Source of the DNA: Bilabrum cf. latius
Taxonomy: Eukaryota > Bigyra: Bicosoecida > Bigyra > Bicosoecida
Reading direction: 5' to 3'
DNA: 64,000 bases
Assembly: GCA_965178125.1 (NCBI GenBank)
Contig: CBCXTV010000001.1
Location: 186,001-250,000 of the forward strand
A program made the translations under genes and the position numbers. Every line of letters starts with the position of its first letter. The stretch's first letter is position 1. The notes beneath the pieces were generated by a model, which searched no databases, had not been told where the DNA came from, and saw only the letters and a list, made by a program, of their open reading frames with translations. Shown piece after piece: positions 60,565 to 64,000 of this stretch.

Positions 60565-61903
60565 TATCGAACCTCGCGAAGCATGCGTGGATCGGCTACT
60601 CGTAGTTCTTCACGCCATCGCGAAACCCCAAGGTGACGCAGATGGCCATGTTAGCGGGGTCAGAAGCACCGAGAATGGTCAGCCTCCAGCGCGGAAACTC
60701 ACCTCATGCACAACTGCGAGCGCCTCTTGGACGTGCGGACCTATCCGGCGCACTGGGTAGACAACACATTTGTGGTCCCCTTCCACGTGGGCATGGGCCT
60801 AAAGTGGTATCTCATCAGCCCGGAGGGGAGGAAGGCGCTCCTGAAGATGCGGATCCCGAACCGAAGCTTCGAACGCTGCGTCTGGCGCCGCATCTTCGAC
60901 ACGTTCCAAGGGCCGGTATGTAATGTCCGTCGTGATGTCCGTGTGCGCGGCCCTGAGTTGGGGGGTTGTCTCGTCTGGGAAAAAACAGAGCGCGTGCCCA
61001 TCTCCTACGAAGACTTGTGCGGTGTTCACGAGCACGCCGGCGAAACCTCGAGTTTTGGCATCAAGATCGTGTCGCGGCCAGGCTGTACGACGGCGGCAAG
61101 AAGACGGAGAAGGAGGATGCTCACGGTATCGCCCTGATCATCTGCACGACTTCGTGGGGCTCCATGACGTAACGGCGAGCGAGAACATTGACTGGTGGCG
61201 TGGCTGGAGGATCTCGGGAACACACGGCGGGCGAGCCGTTTTTGAAAAGGAGCACGGGTCCTTCGGGACGCCATTTCACTTACGGCGGGCGAGCCGTTTT
61301 CCGAATGGTGCGGGGGTCCTACTGATGCACACGGCGATCGCTGGTTCACTCACGGCGGGCGAGCCGTTTTCCGAATGGTGCGGAGTCCTCCAGATGACCA
61401 CGGTGATGGGTGGCAGCATGTCATAGGCGCGCCGTCGGAAGCTTCCCCTTCGAGTGATGCCTAAAACTGAGAAACCTGGAGATCCTAGCATCGTATGGAG
61501 GCAAGAGGTAACACCTTGGGGTCCGTTCTCCGCTTCAATTCCTGTCCCAAATCCGATTCCCATTTCGAGACCGAAAAAGGTGACCCGGAAAACGACGGTA
61601 CTTATTTCTGAACCGTTTTCCGGACGCTTTCCGGGTCTCCCATGTGACCGCTTTTTGCGTACCGAAACACGTTCCGCGCGTGAGGAGCAGATGCGGATCT
61701 CCGCGGGGTCCTATTTGTGTCTTTTTTCGGGGACGAAATCGGGCGCACTTCTCGTGCCGATTTGTGGTCGTCTCTGAAACCGGCTGCGAGTCGGGAAAGG
61801 TGCCCGAGATGCTTGTGTCCTTGGCTTCGTATTTCTCCGCATATTCTTCAAACGCGGGCGGCAGTGGCTCCTGCGCGGGAGCTTCCCGAGTGGGTCCGTC
61901 GTG

Positions 61904-62100
61904 CAGTGCGCTGGGTAGGTCCGCAGGTCAAGGAGGCGCTCGCAGTTATAGACGTAGGTGGAGTTTGCGAGCTGCCGGCCGACATGCTCATGTGGTGACC
62001 GGAGGTCACCACATGAGCATGTCGGCCGGCAGCTCGCAAACCCCACCTGCGTCTATAACTGCGAACGCCTCCTTGACCTGCGGACCTACCCAGCGCACTG
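61904..62100. repeat. inverted repeat with 97-bp arms, copy 3
   Basis: Arms 61904-62000 and 62004-62100; unchanged from copy 1. Confidence 0.95.
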
Positions 62101-62178
62101 AGCAGACAACGCATTTGTGGTCCCCCTCCACGTCGGCATGGGCTTGAAGTGGTACCTCAGGAGGATTTCACTTGCGCC

Positions 62179-63099
62179 GGCCCCCAGGATTTCGCCAAAA
62201 ATGGCCGATCCGCACAAGGAATTTAAGTTGCGGCGACACAGCTCGGACCCTGGCTTTTTTTTGGCTGTTTCGGGGCCCCAAGAGGGCTCCCGGCCCCAAA
62301 AAGGGCAAAACGCGAGGTTGTGGTGGAAAAAATGGGCCCCAAGGAGTCTCCAAACGACGCAAAACGCCACGTTGTGGTGGATTTTAGAGCCCCTAAATCG
62401 CCCAAAAAAGACGCAAAACGCCACGTGGTGGTGGATTTTAGAGCCCCTAAATCGCCAAAAAAGACGCAAAACGCCACGTTGTAGTGGATTTTAGAGCCCC
62501 TAAATCGCCCAAAAAAGACGCAAAACGCCACGTTGTGGTGTTTTTTTTGAGCGTTTTCGGGGGGCTCGGAAGGGGACCCCCCCAGGATTTGGCCAAAAAT
62601 GGCCGATCCACACAAGGACTTTAAGTTGCGGCGACACAGTTCGGGCCCCGGTTTGTTTTTGCGGTTTGGGGGCCCCGAGAGGGCTCCCGGCCCCAAAAAG
62701 GGCAAAACGCGAGGTTGTGGTGGAAAAATGGGCCCCAGGCAGCCCCAAACGACGCAAAACGCCACGTTGTGGTGGATTTTAGAGCCCTAAATCGCCCAAA
62801 AAAGACGCAAAACGCCACGTTGTCGTGGATTTTAGAGCCCTAAATCGCCCCAAAGAGACGCAAAACGCCACGTTGTAGTGGATTTTAGAGCCCCTAAACC
62901 GCCCTAAAAAGACGCCAAACGCCACGTTGTGGTGTTTTTTTTGAGCGTTTTGGGGGGCCCGGAAGGGGACCCCCCCAGGATTTGGCCCAAAATGGCCGAT
63001 CCACACAAGGAATTTAAGTTGCGGCGACACAGTTCGGGCCCCGGGGTTTGTTTTGCTGTTTGGGGGCCCCAAGAGGGCTCCCGGGAGGCCCTAGAGTGG
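62179..63099. repeat. higher-order satellite, copy 3
   Basis: Same unit number and order as copy 1. Confidence 0.93.
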
Positions 63100-64000
63100 C
63101 CCTTCTCCGCTTCAATTCCTGTCCCAAATCCGATTCCCATTTCGAGACCGAAAAAGGTGACCCGGAAAACGACGGTACTCTCCGTCACTCCATCTGGCGG
63201 CGAAAATTGCCTCAGTTTCCGGTCCCCGATTCTGGGCCCAGGGACCCCCGAAATTCCCGATTCCGCGCAGTGCCGAAAGCTCGACATAAACCACAAACAC
63301 GACACACAACACAACACGATAGCGCCTCCCCACGCGCGGGATTGGGTCCTTCCGCTCGCTGCATGTGAGCTGCAGTGTGTTCTTGCCGGGAATGTCACTG
63401 GAAGTCGCGCTGCAGTCTGCTCAGGGCGCCTTATGACCATGAAGGCGTCTCAGCACCCGCGACGGCAAGAGGGGGCACGCACGACGTTGCGAAGCACCCG
63501 CCCTGGGTGAAGAAACTGCGTATCCACAGGAGTCACGTTCAGGTGCGCGAGAATTGGAAAGGCGGGGTAACTGGTGCAGAGGAGCTTGTTCGCAGCGCGG
63601 CTTCCACCAGCGCCGCTGACGGTAAGATGCATCGGTCTCGGTACATGAGTCGGCACGGTGTTGCGTGATTGACTTCACGATGCGGGAGTGTGCAGCCTTC
63701 CGCAGCGGGAGAATTGTATCTCCCCACGACCGCCGAAAAAAAAAAGAAGGCTATGCTGGACTCGTTCCAGGGAAGGCTATGCGATGAGTATCTCTAGGCG
63801 CTTTCCGGAAGACCCACCCACTACACGCTGGTCAGCCCTCCCAAGCGGGAGTGAACCGCGGATCCGCGGGCCCGTGAGCGCTGCTGCTACGATCATTTCT
63901 GCCCGTTTGACTCTCGCCCACTCTTGCCGTGACCAAAGACGCGCAGATCCTTATGACGCATGACACCTCGTCGAGGTGTCGAGACTGCCTCACATTCCCG

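Larger units (their letters stand above)
57360..62159 (+). pseudogene. gene-fragment mosaic, copy 3
   Basis: Same fragments and joins as copies 1 and 2: 72-bp arrays 57509-57795 and 58079-58294, 499-bp duplication 57567-58564, rep-orfB fusion 58383-58826, partial orfA 58797-59204. The first array unit carries GCATCGTC where copies 1 and 2 have GCGTCGTC, matching its neighbouring units, a possible conversion. Confidence 0.9.
54390..64000. repeat. 27.2-kb tandem unit, copy 3 (cut by window end)
   Basis: Third copy, covering the equivalent of copy-1 positions 1-9611, then cut by the window edge. It contains the mosaic region but none of the intact genes from orfD onward. Private substitutions are visible near 55567 (GGTGGC to GGTCGC), 57133, 57526, 59675 (Ala to Val in the orfA-like chimera), 61243 and 63233. 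The orfE fragment lies at 55653-55785 and the rep fragment at 56201-56249. Confidence 0.97.

Noticed and set aside
1-64000. Dinoflagellate spliced-leader relics
   Set aside because: Looked for the CCATTTTGGCTCAAG core while reading and did not notice it; a pattern search would be decisive.

Overview
The window is 2.35 head-to-tail copies of one unit of about 27.2 kb (copy 1: 1-27194; copy 2: 27195-54389; copy 3, partial: 54390-64000). Copies differ by scattered single-base changes and at least one 1-bp indel, so a position in copy 1 reappears at +27194 (+27195 after about 10711) and again at +54389. The DNA looks GC-rich. All convincing coding sequences are on the + strand, with no operon or Shine-Dalgarno pattern. 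The proteins include a pogo/CENP-B-like DDE transposase and an Arg/Ser-rich tail with a basic cluster. This points to a microbial eukaryote. One-strand gene order and tandem arrays would suit a dinoflagellate, but nothing here proves it, and I did not notice a spliced-leader sequence.

Layout of one unit (copy 1). 0-3 kb: no convincing gene; a stem-loop module between 54-bp direct repeats, and small fragments of the element's own genes. 3-7.8 kb: a mosaic of same-strand fragments of four of the element's genes (orfA, orfB, rep, orfD), including a 72-bp array, a 499-bp tandem duplication, a nearly full orfA copy fused in frame to orfB and orfD pieces, and a 97-bp-arm inverted repeat. 7.8-8.7 kb: a satellite of about 54-bp units inside units of about 395 bp. 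8.7-11.7 kb: no convincing gene. 11.7-14.2 kb: orfD (853 aa). 15.1-15.6 kb: orfE (basic coiled coil). 15.9-16.3 kb: stem-loop plus repeated GAGCACTAC sites. 16.8-19.1 kb: a 761-aa Rep with an HUH motif and an SF3-type helicase. 19.5-20.1 kb: orfH (paired CxxC). 21.3-22.3 kb: orfA (two CxxC-pair modules after a Trp-containing acidic region). 23.4-23.9 kb: orfI (coiled coil). 24.5-26.1 kb: DDE transposase. 26.0-27.1 kb: orfB (paired CxxC), overlapping the transposase end by 46 nt.

My main reading (inference): this is a large replicon or mobile element whose HUH/SF3 Rep acts at the stem-loop/repeat region upstream of its gene. Rolling-circle replication naturally gives head-to-tail concatemers, which matches the array. 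The set of genes (Rep, pogo-like transposase, three CxxC-pair proteins, an 853-aa protein of unknown role) in a 27-kb unit does not match any ssDNA virus, plasmid or transposon family I can name. A chromosomal tandem array with no replication activity is the chief alternative. The mosaic looks like repeated microhomology-type joining of fragments, some from diverged relatives of the element.

Limits: everything was read by eye from the sequence. Family calls rest on short motifs, mosaic boundaries are approximate to a few bases, and introns were not modelled.
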